Program-made: the position numbers and the translations under genes
The notes under the pieces: generated by a model
Told to the model about the DNA's origin: nothing
Database searches by the model: none
Seen by the model: the letters and a program-made list of their open reading frames with translations, nothing else
Part shown: piece after piece, positions 25,372 to 33,763 of the stretch
How the letters are laid out: each line of letters begins with the position of its first letter
Numbering within the stretch: position 1 is the first letter of the stretch
DNA from: Thiocapsa marina 5811
Lineage (GTDB): Bacteria > Pseudomonadota > Gammaproteobacteria > Chromatiales > Chromatiaceae
Direction: 5' to 3'
Assembly (NCBI RefSeq): GCF_000223985.1
Contig: NZ_AFWV01000013.1
Location: 62,001-126,000, forward strand
Length of the DNA stretch: 64,000 nucleotides

Positions 25372-26902
25372 CGGGGGTCGTAATCCGCCGCCAGAGGCGC
25401 CCGTCGTTTTTGAGCAGATCGCCCGCCGCGGCCGGGCCCCAGGTCCCGGCGGCATAGTTGGGGAAGTCGCGGGGCGGCATGGCCGCCCAGACGTCCTGGA
25501 CCGATTCGACGATCTCCCAGCCTTTCTCGACCGTGTCGGCATGTTTGAAGAGCGTGGCGTCGCCGTTCATGCAATCGTAGATGAGTGTCTCGTAACCCGT
25601 TGCCGGGGCATTACCGAAGTAGTCGGCGTAGCAGAAATCCATGTTGACCGTGCCCACACGCATCCGCGGCCCCGGGATCTTCGCCCCGAAGCTCATCTGA
25701 ATGCCTTCGTTCGGCTGGATGCGCAGCACCAGCATGTCCGGGTTCATCTGGGCGGTGTCGGCGTCCTTAAACATGATCTTGGGTGCGCGCTTGAACTGGA
25801 TGACGACCTCCGTGTATTGCGCCGTCAAGCGTTTGCCGGTGCGCAGATAGAAGGGCACGCCGGCCCAGCGCCAGTTGTCCATCGTCAGCTTGAGTGCGGC
25901 GAAGGTCTCCGTACGGGAGTTTGGATCGACGCCTGGAGAAGATCGGTAGGCGGGCACCTTCTCGCCGTTCGGCATCACGCCCTCGCCGTATTGCCCCCGC
26001 ACTGCATTGGTGAGGACCTGCTCGGGCGTCAAGGGATGGACGGCGTCGAGGACCTTGTTGATCTCGTCGCGCACGGCTTGAGAGTCGAACGAGTTGGGTG
26101 GCTCCATCCCGAGAAAACCGAGCAGAACCAAGAGGTGGTTGGGGATCATGTCGCGCAAGGCGCCGGCCGTGTCGTAGTAGGGGCCGCGATGCTCCACGCC
26201 GACGGATTCGGCCACGGTGATCTGGACGTGATCGATGTGTTGGCGATTCCAGAGCGGCTCGATGAATCCGTTGGAAAACCGAAAGACCATGATGTTCTGA
26301 ACGGTTTCTTTGCCTAAATAGTGGTCGATCCGGTAGATCTGGTCCTCGTCCAGGGTCTCGTGGAGCATCCGGTTGAGCGCTTTGGCGCTGTCCAGATCAA
26401 TCCCGAAGGGCTTCTCGATGATCACCCGCCGCCAGTCGTTCTCGCTCTCCGCCGTCAGCCCGACGGCGCCGAGCAGGCGTGTGATGTCGCCGAAGAGCGA
26501 AGGGGGGACAGCGAGGTAGAAGAGATAGTTTCCGTCCGTTCCGCGCTCGGCGTCGATTCCGGACAAACGCTCGCAGAGCGCGATATAGGTCGCCTCCTCC
26601 GTAATGTTGCCTGTCATGTAGTGAAGACGCTCGCATAAGCGCGACCAAGTCTCTGCATCCCAAGCGTTTCCGACGTTCCGCTTCACCTCCTCGCCCATCA
26701 TCGACTGAAAGGTCGCGTCATCCATCTCCATGCGGTCCAACCCGACGACCGCGAAGGTCTCGGGGAGCAGGTTTCCGTGGCACAGATGGAAGAGCGCGGG
26801 GATCAGCTTGCGCTTGGTCAGATCGCCCGCGGCACCGAAGATGATCATGGCGTTCGGCGGGGCGGGCGGTGTCGTTTCGGCGGTCAAGCGCTGCGTAGGC
26901 AA
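25358..26902 (-). CDS. zwf: Glucose-6-phosphate 1-dehydrogenase
   Basis: 514 aa. The nucleotide-binding GAAGDLTKRK is near residue 23, the substrate and catalytic motif RIDHYLGKETVQN near 200, and the C-terminal G6PD domain is complete. It oxidises glucose-6-phosphate with NADP+ to 6-phosphogluconolactone, entering the oxidative pentose phosphate or Entner-Doudoroff route. The start is TTG, supported by AGGAG 7 nt upstream and by the family N-terminus. gnd lies upstream in the same direction, separated by a composite repeat; pgl is not between them. Confidence 0.96.
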   Translation of the reverse strand: MPTQRLTAETTPPAPPNAMIIFGAAGDLTKRKLIPALFHLCHGNLLPETFAVVGLDRMEMDDATFQSMMGEEVKRNVGNAWDAETWSRLCERLHYMTGNITEEATYIALCERLSGIDAERGTDGNYLFYLAVPPSLFGDITRLLGAVGLTAESENDWRRVIIEKPFGIDLDSAKALNRMLHETLDEDQIYRIDHYLGKETVQNIMVFRFSNGFIEPLWNRQHIDHVQITVAESVGVEHRGPYYDTAGALRDMIPNHLLVLLGFLGMEPPNSFDSQAVRDEINKVLDAVHPLTPEQVLTNAVRGQYGEGVMPNGEKVPAYRSSPGVDPNSRTETFAALKLTMDNWRWAGVPFYLRTGKRLTAQYTEVVIQFKRAPKIMFKDADTAQMNPDMLVLRIQPNEGIQMSFGAKIPGPRMRVGTVNMDFCYADYFGNAPATGYETLIYDCMNGDATLFKHADTVEKGWEIVESVQDVWAAMPPRDFPNYAAGTWGPAAAGDLLKNDGRLWRRITTPDEST

Positions 26903-26929
26903 GGGAGCTCTCCTTTTTGTTCCTCAAGT

Positions 26930-27119
26930 TAAACCGCGTCCGGAGCGAGATACTCATTTTCGAGCGATCTCGACCTTTAGGCGTCCAAAAGCCTTAGCAG
27001 TGACGCGGTTTAAAATATAAATGCTTTAAGATCTTAGACCGCGTCGACTCCAGCGCTCGTGAAGTCCGCCGGGGCTGACCCCACCCAAAAACGTCGCATA
27101 CCCCGCCGGGCGCGGTCTA
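26930..27119 (-). repeat. Composite TAAACCGCG repeat: A (reverse) + AT spacer + B; supplies the gnd stop
   Basis: Type A 26930-27012, a 22-bp AT-rich spacer, type B 27035-27119 with termini TAGACCGCG/CGCGGTCTA. The last three bases (CTA, 27117-27119) are the TAG stop of gnd on the minus strand. Confidence 0.92.
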
Positions 27120-28133
27120 ACGTTCGGGCTTCTCGTGATGACCGCCGAACTGGTAGCGCATCGCCGAGAGGATCTGATTGGCGAAATCCGCCTCGCCGCG
27201 CGAGCTGAAGCGCTCGAAGAGCGCCGTCGTGAGCAGCGGGGCAGGTGTTCCGGTCTCGATCGCGGCGAGGCAGGTCCAGCGGCCCTCGCCCGAGTCCGAG
27301 ACCCGACCGCCGAACCCTTCGAGCTGCGGGTCTGCACGCAGCGCCGTGGCCGTCAGGTCCAGGAGCCAGGAGGCGACCACGCTGCCACGACGCCAGACCT
27401 CGGCGACCTCGCCGACGTCGATACTGTATTGATAATGCTCGGGATTAGCCAGCGGCGCGGTCTCGGCATCCACCGTGTGCTCGTTCAGCCCGACCCCTGC
27501 GTGCTTGAGGATGTTGAAGCCCTCCGCATAGGCGGCCATCAGCGCATACTCGATGCCGTTGTGGACCATCTTCACGAAGTGACCCGCACCGTTGGGGCCG
27601 CAGTGCAGATAGCCTTGCTCGGAGCGACTGAAGTCGCCGCTGCGACCCGCCGTGCGCTCGATCTCGCCCGGGCCGGGCGAGAGGGCGGCGAAGACGGGAT
27701 CGAGCCGCTCGACCGCCTCGTCCTCCCCGCCGATCATCAGGCAATAGCCCCGCTCCAGACCCCAGACGCCTCCGCTGGTCCCGCAGTCGACGAAGTGGAT
27801 CCCCTTCGGTGCGAGGCGCTTCGCGTGGGCGATATCGTCGCGGTAGTTCGAGTTGCCGCCGTCGATGATGGTGTCGCCGGCGGCGAGATGCGGGATCAGG
27901 TCGTCGATGACGCGGTCCACGACGGCCGCCGGGACCATGATCCAGACGTTGCGCGGTGCTTCGAGCTTGGCGCAGAGATCGGCCATATCCTTCGCGCCGA
28001 CGGCGCCTTCGGCGACCAGCGCCGCGACGGCGGCGGGATCCCGATCATAGACGACACACCGATGGCCGGCGCGCATGAGACGGAGCACCATGTTGGCGCC
28101 CATTCGGCCGAGCCCGATCATAGCGAGTTGCAT
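27117..28133 (-). CDS. gnd: 6-phosphogluconate dehydrogenase (short, NAD-type)
   Basis: 338 aa, the short decarboxylating form (classical Gnd is about 470). It has the Rossmann motif GLGRMG at 7-12, DGGNSNYRDD, the substrate motif CGTSGGVWGLERGYCLMIGG, and catalytic KMVHNGIEYALM. It converts 6-phosphogluconate to ribulose-5-phosphate and CO2 with NAD(P)+; short forms often prefer NAD+. GGGGA precedes the ATG. The stop codon TAG lies inside the right terminus of a type B repeat. With zwf downstream it forms the oxidative pentose phosphate segment. Confidence 0.94.
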   Translation of the reverse strand: MQLAMIGLGRMGANMVLRLMRAGHRCVVYDRDPAAVAALVAEGAVGAKDMADLCAKLEAPRNVWIMVPAAVVDRVIDDLIPHLAAGDTIIDGGNSNYRDDIAHAKRLAPKGIHFVDCGTSGGVWGLERGYCLMIGGEDEAVERLDPVFAALSPGPGEIERTAGRSGDFSRSEQGYLHCGPNGAGHFVKMVHNGIEYALMAAYAEGFNILKHAGVGLNEHTVDAETAPLANPEHYQYSIDVGEVAEVWRRGSVVASWLLDLTATALRADPQLEGFGGRVSDSGEGRWTCLAAIETGTPAPLLTTALFERFSSRGEADFANQILSAMRYQFGGHHEKPER

Positions 28134-28172
28134 GAGGCGTTTCCCCTGTTGGCGGCTGGAGGGTCGGAGATT

Positions 28173-28256
28173 AAACCGCGCTCGGCGCGGGTTGCGGTAT
28201 TCGTGGATGGGGTCGACCCCGGCAGAATGAACAACCGTTTGAGTCGGCGCGGTTTA
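28173..28256 (-). repeat. TAAACCGCG-family repeat, type B, solo; supplies the glgX stop
   Basis: 84 bp between gnd and glgX, in reverse type B orientation (ends GTCGGCGCGGTTTA). Its last TTA (28254-28256) is the TAA stop of glgX. Confidence 0.9.
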
Positions 28257-30332
28257 AGCGGCGCGGCCTTCGAGCACCATCAGGCTGCGCTCTGCGACCC
28301 GGATCCGCAACCCGGGTGACGGACTCGGATCGGCTCGATCCAGGATCGAGGGCTCGCGGTCGGTGTCGATCGCGACAGTCCAGGACCATCCCGGGATCGG
28401 TGGAACCGCGAACTCCAACGGAGCCTTGCCCATGTTGAGCATGATGTGCAACGGCGGCTCCTCGGCGGTAATTCCGGCAAGGGTGAAGGCCAAGGATTGC
28501 GCCGCGGGGTCGTCCCACTCCGGTGAGCCGAGTCCGACCCCGTGCCAGGTGATATCCGGCAAGGTCTGGCCGTTTGCGGGCTCGCCGGTCAAGAACCGGC
28601 TGCGATGCAGTGTCGGGTGGCGTTGACGAAACGCGATCATACCCCGAACGAAGTCGTGCATCCCGCAGTTGTCCTCGAGCTGGGTCCAGTCGAACCAGGA
28701 GATGACGTTGTTCTGGCAGTAACTGTTGTTGTTGCCCTGTTTGCTCTGCAGCACCTCGTCGCCGGACCGCAACATGGGCACGCCTTGGCTCAGCATTAAA
28801 ATGGCGATGAAGTTACGGGCCTGGCGTCGACGCAGCGCCAGGATCGCCGGATCGCCGGTTGGACCTTCGACACCGCAGTTCCAACTCAGATTGTCGTTGT
28901 GTCCGTCGCGATTGTCCTCGCCGTTGGCCTCGTTGTGCTTATGGTTGTAGCTCACCAGGTCCCAGAGGGTGAAGCCGTCGTGGCACGTAATGAAGTTGAT
29001 GGAGTTGCTCGGCATCCGTCCACGGCTTTGATACATGTCGCTCGAGCCGGTCATGCGGGTTGCCACCTCGGCGACCAGGCCGGAATCGCCCTTCACGAAG
29101 CTGCGCATCAGATCGCGATAGCGTCCGTTCCATTCCGCCCACCGAAAGCCGGGGAAGTCGCCGACCTGATACAGGCCGGCCGCGTCCCAGGCCTCGGCGA
29201 TGATGTGCGAACGACCGAGCGCGGGCGACAGCTCGGTCGCCCAGAGGATCGGCGCGTGATATTGCGGGTGGCCGTCCTCGCCGCGCGCCAGGGCGCTGGC
29301 CAGATCGAAACGAAAGCCGTCGACATGCATCTGCCGCACCCAGTAGAGCAGGGCATCGATGAGAAAGCGCGTCACGATCGGATGGTTGCAGTTCACCGTG
29401 TTGCCGCACCCGGTGTAGTCGCGATAGAGGCGTCGATCGGAGAAATCCAGGTGATAGAAGACCTCGTTGCCGATCCCTTTGAAGCTGATTGTCGGTCCGT
29501 CGGCCCCGCCCTCGGCCGTGTGGTTGAAGACGACATCCAGGATCACGCCGATGCCGGCGCGGTGCAAGGCCTTGACCAGATCGCGGAACTCGTCGCGCGC
29601 GCGCGAAGGCTCGAGCGCGAAGCCGGGATGCGGAGCGAAGAAACTGTGTGTGCTGTAGCCCCAGTAGTTTTCCAAGCCCATCGCCGCGGTCTTCGGCGGG
29701 ACGTCTTGGGGGTCGAAGGCCATGATCGGCATCAGCTCGACATGGGTGATTCCGAGGTCCTGTAGATAAGGGATCTTCTCGATCACGGCACCGAAGGTGC
29801 CGGGGTGCGCGACCCCGGACGACGGATGGCGCGTAAAGCCGCCGGCGTGCATCTCGTAGATGACGGCCGCGTTCAGCGGGATGTGCAGGGGCGTGTCGCC
29901 CTCCCAGTCGTAGCGGTCGCGCACCACTTGCGCACGGATCGCGGTGGCGACATTGTCGCCGGGGCGAGCGGCGATCTCGCGGTTCCACAGGCGGTCGTCG
30001 ACGGTGACGGCCCAGGGGTCGAGCAGTGCCTTCTCGCCATCGATTCGACACCCGATCTCGCGGGTGTCGCAGTGACCGTGGATGCGCCAGTTGTAGAAGA
30101 TTCCCTCGTCTAGACCCTCGACGAAGATGTGCCAGAAGAAGAAGGTTCGATTCACCTGCAGATCCAGCGCGATGATCTCGTAGGGCTCGGGACTGGCGTG
30201 CGTCTCGAAGAGCAGCAGCTCGATCTCTTCCGCATAGCGCGAGAAGATACAGAAGTTGACCCCGACGTCCGTTGCACTGGCCCCGGCATGGTCCCAGTTG
30301 CCGGGTCGAATCGAGTGTCTCGCTTTCGCCAT
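28254..30332 (-). CDS. glgX: Glycogen debranching protein GlgX
   Basis: 692 aa from ATG 30332, with AGGAG 7 nt upstream; the frame continues further up but through a repeat. It has an N-terminal CBM48-like domain (GVNFCIFSRYAEEIELLLF) and a GH13 (beta/alpha)8 barrel with DVVFNHTAEGG, the nucleophile in DGFRFDLASAL, the acid in IIAEAWDAAG and the third Asp in FITCHDGFTLWD. It removes alpha-1,6 branches from limit dextrin in the cytoplasm. Upstream of gnd and zwf in the same orientation, it suits a glycogen-to-pentose-phosphate route. Its stop is the end of a type B repeat. Confidence 0.95.
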   Translation of the reverse strand: MAKARHSIRPGNWDHAGASATDVGVNFCIFSRYAEEIELLLFETHASPEPYEIIALDLQVNRTFFFWHIFVEGLDEGIFYNWRIHGHCDTREIGCRIDGEKALLDPWAVTVDDRLWNREIAARPGDNVATAIRAQVVRDRYDWEGDTPLHIPLNAAVIYEMHAGGFTRHPSSGVAHPGTFGAVIEKIPYLQDLGITHVELMPIMAFDPQDVPPKTAAMGLENYWGYSTHSFFAPHPGFALEPSRARDEFRDLVKALHRAGIGVILDVVFNHTAEGGADGPTISFKGIGNEVFYHLDFSDRRLYRDYTGCGNTVNCNHPIVTRFLIDALLYWVRQMHVDGFRFDLASALARGEDGHPQYHAPILWATELSPALGRSHIIAEAWDAAGLYQVGDFPGFRWAEWNGRYRDLMRSFVKGDSGLVAEVATRMTGSSDMYQSRGRMPSNSINFITCHDGFTLWDLVSYNHKHNEANGEDNRDGHNDNLSWNCGVEGPTGDPAILALRRRQARNFIAILMLSQGVPMLRSGDEVLQSKQGNNNSYCQNNVISWFDWTQLEDNCGMHDFVRGMIAFRQRHPTLHRSRFLTGEPANGQTLPDITWHGVGLGSPEWDDPAAQSLAFTLAGITAEEPPLHIMLNMGKAPLEFAVPPIPGWSWTVAIDTDREPSILDRADPSPSPGLRIRVAERSLMVLEGRAA

Positions 30333-30395
30333 CCGCGTTCTCCTGACGTGGGGCCATCGGGACGTCCGCCGGATCGAATGATACCGATCGGCACT

Positions 30396-30481
30396 TAAAC
30401 CGCGCCGGCTCCAGCGCTCGCTTAGTCTGCCGGGGCCGATCCCATCCAAAAAACATCGTCTATCGCATCGGGCGCGGTTCA
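30396..30481 (+). repeat. TAAACCGCG-family repeat, type B, solo; supplies a stop codon
   Basis: 86 bp, type B forward (CCGGCTCCAGCGCTCG...CATCGGGCGCGGTTCA). Its final TCA (30479-30481) is the TGA stop of the next leftward gene. Confidence 0.9.
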
Positions 30482-30850
30482 ACGCCGATCGCTGCCGGGG
30501 ATCATCTGCTGAATCACGCCCATCGGGTTGACCGCGGGGATCTGGTCGCCGCCGCCGACGATGCCCGAGAGGCGCTCCATGCCGACGCGCATACGCCCCA
30601 TGTCATCGGCGATGGCCGGCAAGGTGGCGACCTGCTCGCGCATGCCGGAGACGTCTCGGGCGAGCGAGCTCATGTCCTCGCGCATCCGGCCCATGTCGGC
30701 CGACATGGATGACATCTCGCCAGCCATCAGCGCGACGCTTGCCGACATGTCGTGCATCAGCTTGACCATGTACAGAAATGCGACGCCGGCGACGAGCGCG
30801 GCGGCGAGGATCGCGAGACGCGGCAGGGCAGGGCTTGAATCGCGCGTCAT
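30479..30850 (-). CDS. Small membrane protein with methionine-rich periplasmic coiled coil
   Basis: 123 aa from ATG 30850 (MTRDSSP), with GGAG about 8 nt upstream. One TM helix at about 12-31 (LAILAAALVAGVAFLYMVKL) is followed by an exceptionally Met-rich helical segment (MHDMSASVALMAGEMSSMSADMGRMREDMSSLARD) with heptad-like spacing. No known domain was recognised. Similar short TM-plus-coiled-coil proteins occur in Chromatiales. Its TGA stop is the terminus of a type B repeat. Confidence 0.65.
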   Translation of the reverse strand: MTRDSSPALPRLAILAAALVAGVAFLYMVKLMHDMSASVALMAGEMSSMSADMGRMREDMSSLARDVSGMREQVATLPAIADDMGRMRVGMERLSGIVGGGDQIPAVNPMGVIQQMIPGSDRR

Positions 30851-31246
30851 GGCATGCTCCGAGGAATCACCGAGGATCCCGATGATGACATGTCCGGGGA
30901 TCCGATTGCACGAGCGCAGAATGGATCGTTCGACGGACCCCATCGGATCTCGAGGCGAATTCGCGGCTCCCGAGGCGTCCGCACCGATCGCGGGTGTATG
31001 CTTGCCTGTCGATGCCGTAAACGTGAATTGAAAGCCGGACTGTGGGATATTTCAAGCGCCGGTCGGTCGCCGTTGTGCTCGCCCCAAGTCGACCCGACCG
31101 AGAACAATAACGCACGAGGCGCGTCCGAGCCCTTCGCCACGCTCGGTGCGTCGACCCGGCGGGCGGCGGCGGGCCGCCGATGCGACCATCGAAGGGTGCC
31201 TGAACAGCACCGAGGGACCAGCACCGAGGAGTCTTGACGCATCCCT
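30851..31246. other. Divergent intergenic region
   Basis: 396 bp between two diverging genes, so both promoters should lie here. I see no convincing -35/-10 pair and no coding frame. Confidence 0.5.
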
Positions 31247-33763
31247 ATGGAATTCAGACATCATCCGACCGATTCGAGCAAGGTCCAGGCTGCGCCCGAT
31301 GACGCGCGCGATTGGACAGTCGCCGATCTGATCGACTTCGAATACTACTTGGATGCCGACGAGCGCGAGCTGCGCGAGCATCCGTCGGCGCGCAAGCGCC
31401 TCGCCGAGCGCGATCGCTCGCTCTATCTCGACGCGATCGCGCCCGAGATCGGCGATCAGCCGCCGCATACCCCGGCGCATCGGCGTCTCAGCCTGCGCCG
31501 CTGGCTGGCGGACCGCCGCAATGCGGAGCGCCCCGAGATGCGCGGTATCCTGCCGGGTGCGGCGTTCGGGAGCGCCGAGCGCCTGGTCACCCTGTTGCTT
31601 GCGATCCTCGGAGTCCTCGCCGGGATCGGCGTTGCCTCCGCGCTGCTCAGCTACGACGGAACCCGCCCGGTCAGCGTCTCCTGGTATCTTTTTCTGCTCG
31701 TCATGGTGCAGTTTCTGCTGGCGGCCTCGGTCGCGACGGCCCTGGCACTGCGTAAGGCCCGTGGTCGAGGCGCCGCTGCGCCGCCCGGCCTCCTCACGCA
31801 CGTCGTACGCCCGCTCGTCGCCAAGGCCGCGAGCTGGCTTCAGCGCCAACGGATCGGTCATGCCGCGGCCGAGATCCAGGATCAGGCGCGCGCTCGGCAG
31901 GGGCTGCTCAAGTCACAATACGCCGTCTACGGTCCGGTCTCCTATCTGCCCTTGTTGATCCCGGCCCAGATCTTCGGGGTTGCGTTCAACGTCGGCGTCA
32001 TCGTGACGACCATCCTTTTGGAATGGTTCACCGATCTGGCCTTCGGCTGGGGTTCGACGCTGAACGTCCATCCCCAAACGATCTTCGACATGACCCGATT
32101 GATCGCGCTGCCCTGGAGTTGGCTGCTCGGCGAGGGTGTCGGCTACCCGAGCCTCGAGCAGGTGGCCGGCTCGCGCATCTTCCTCGAGCACTGGGCAAGC
32201 GCCACGCCGACGCTTAAACCGGATCCGGCGCATCTGCGATCCTGGGGCTCCTTCCTGGTCCTGGCCGTGACGACTTACGGGCTTCTGCCCAGGCTGATGC
32301 TTTGGGGCGGGTCTGTCTTGGCTCGGCGCCTGATTCTCTCCCGCCTGTCTTTCACCCACAGCCGCACCCAGGCGCTCTATGCCCGCATGCTCTCGCCGCG
32401 CCTCGAGACGACGCCGAGCGGGGAACGCGCGGGCGGCGAGCGAGGCACCGAGATGCCGATTCCGGCCGCATCGAGCGCGCGCAGGACCCGCACCTCGGGG
32501 ACGGACGGCTCGGTCGAGCCGGCGCCGCCGACATCGGCGCGCCCGTGGCGCAATGCGCTGGTTCGGCGTGTCGAGCCGGGGGGCGAGGCGCCGCCGGTGC
32601 CCCCGCCCGGCGTTGCCCCCCCTGTCGATACTCCGAAACCGACTCCCGCGCCGGCTCCCCGCGCGGAGCCCGAGCAGCGACCGGCGCAGCCGCGCGAGGA
32701 CGAGGGGTCCTCGCGGCTTGCGGAAGAAACCGGAGCGGTTGTTGCCGAGGGTGGTGTCGAAGCGCCCGCACCCGGCAGGACCGAGCATGTGACCATGCCG
32801 TCGGTTCTCCAGCCCGAGCCGGAACCCGAGCCCGAATCGCCGGCGGTGCCGGCAGAGCCTGCGCCTGCTGCGCCGGTCATCCCCGAGCCCGCACCGGAAC
32901 CCGAACCGACCCCTGTCCGTGATCGACCGGCATCCGATCCTGCAGAGCCGGCGGTCCCTCCGCGGTCGGTTGCTCGGCTCGAGCCCCGGCCGTGTGCCGA
33001 GCCGAAGACGGATGAGACCGCGCAAAGGCCTGCCGAGGCGGAAGCTCGTCCGGTCGAGCGACCTGCTGCGCCCGCGATCCCTGCGACGCCCCCAGCCAAG
33101 CCGAAAGAGGCGAAGGCACCACCCGCCGTTTCGAAGGAAACGAAGCTGAAGGGCCCAGAAAAGCCGCCGGCTAAGCCGCCTTCGCAACCCTCGCCTCGGG
33201 CGAAGCTCTCGGAGACACCGACACATCCCTCCGCGCCGGTTCCGTCACAGGCGGCCGTTGTTGCTCCGACACCGCCGACGTCGTTGCCCGCGCAAGGCAT
33301 TCGTTTTGCTCCGGACGCCTGTCTGCTTTTGCTTCACGTCGACGTCGACGACATCCTCGAAGCCGAGGACCGCCCGCGTCTGGAGCAGATGCTGATGCAC
33401 CTCACCGGGTGGCAGGTTGCGGCGACGGCGACCGTCGGCGCCGGCACCGCGATGACCGACGAGGCGCTCGGCATCCTGGAGCGCGGCGACTGGCAGGCAC
33501 CGCCGCCCCGGGTCGTCGTGGTCGAGGACGGCTCTCAGCCCCCGATCACGGAGAGCCTGCGCTTCCTGCGCGAGCTGCGCGCCGCGGCTGGGGCCCACGC
33601 TCAGATCCTACTCGCCTTGGTCGGCGATCCGACCGACGATGATCGTCTGCCGCCGATGCGTCCCTTCGACTATACGGATTGGCAGCGCAAGATCGATCAG
33701 ATGGCCGACCCTTATCTGCGACTAGAGATGCTTGCGCCGCCTCACGAGGATGGAGACGACTGA
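31247..33763 (+). CDS. DUF2868 membrane protein with long Pro/Glu/Ala-rich insert
   Basis: 838 aa. The N-terminal 400 residues have the DUF2868 layout: an amphipathic start, TM pairs near 105-130 and 145-165, then further TMs near 235-260 and 340-360. Residues about 395-685 are a low-complexity Pro/Glu/Ala/Arg linker (PEPEPEPESPAVPAEPAPA). The C-terminal 140 residues are folded again (IRFAPDACLLLLHVDVDDIL, PPRVVVVEDGSQPPITESLRFLREL). It overlaps the GTPase gene as TGATG, so the two are coupled and probably act together at the membrane. The function is unknown. Confidence 0.8.
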   Translation: MEFRHHPTDSSKVQAAPDDARDWTVADLIDFEYYLDADERELREHPSARKRLAERDRSLYLDAIAPEIGDQPPHTPAHRRLSLRRWLADRRNAERPEMRGILPGAAFGSAERLVTLLLAILGVLAGIGVASALLSYDGTRPVSVSWYLFLLVMVQFLLAASVATALALRKARGRGAAAPPGLLTHVVRPLVAKAASWLQRQRIGHAAAEIQDQARARQGLLKSQYAVYGPVSYLPLLIPAQIFGVAFNVGVIVTTILLEWFTDLAFGWGSTLNVHPQTIFDMTRLIALPWSWLLGEGVGYPSLEQVAGSRIFLEHWASATPTLKPDPAHLRSWGSFLVLAVTTYGLLPRLMLWGGSVLARRLILSRLSFTHSRTQALYARMLSPRLETTPSGERAGGERGTEMPIPAASSARRTRTSGTDGSVEPAPPTSARPWRNALVRRVEPGGEAPPVPPPGVAPPVDTPKPTPAPAPRAEPEQRPAQPREDEGSSRLAEETGAVVAEGGVEAPAPGRTEHVTMPSVLQPEPEPEPESPAVPAEPAPAAPVIPEPAPEPEPTPVRDRPASDPAEPAVPPRSVARLEPRPCAEPKTDETAQRPAEAEARPVERPAAPAIPATPPAKPKEAKAPPAVSKETKLKGPEKPPAKPPSQPSPRAKLSETPTHPSAPVPSQAAVVAPTPPTSLPAQGIRFAPDACLLLLHVDVDDILEAEDRPRLEQMLMHLTGWQVAATATVGAGTAMTDEALGILERGDWQAPPPRVVVVEDGSQPPITESLRFLRELRAAAGAHAQILLALVGDPTDDDRLPPMRPFDYTDWQRKIDQMADPYLRLEMLAPPHEDGDD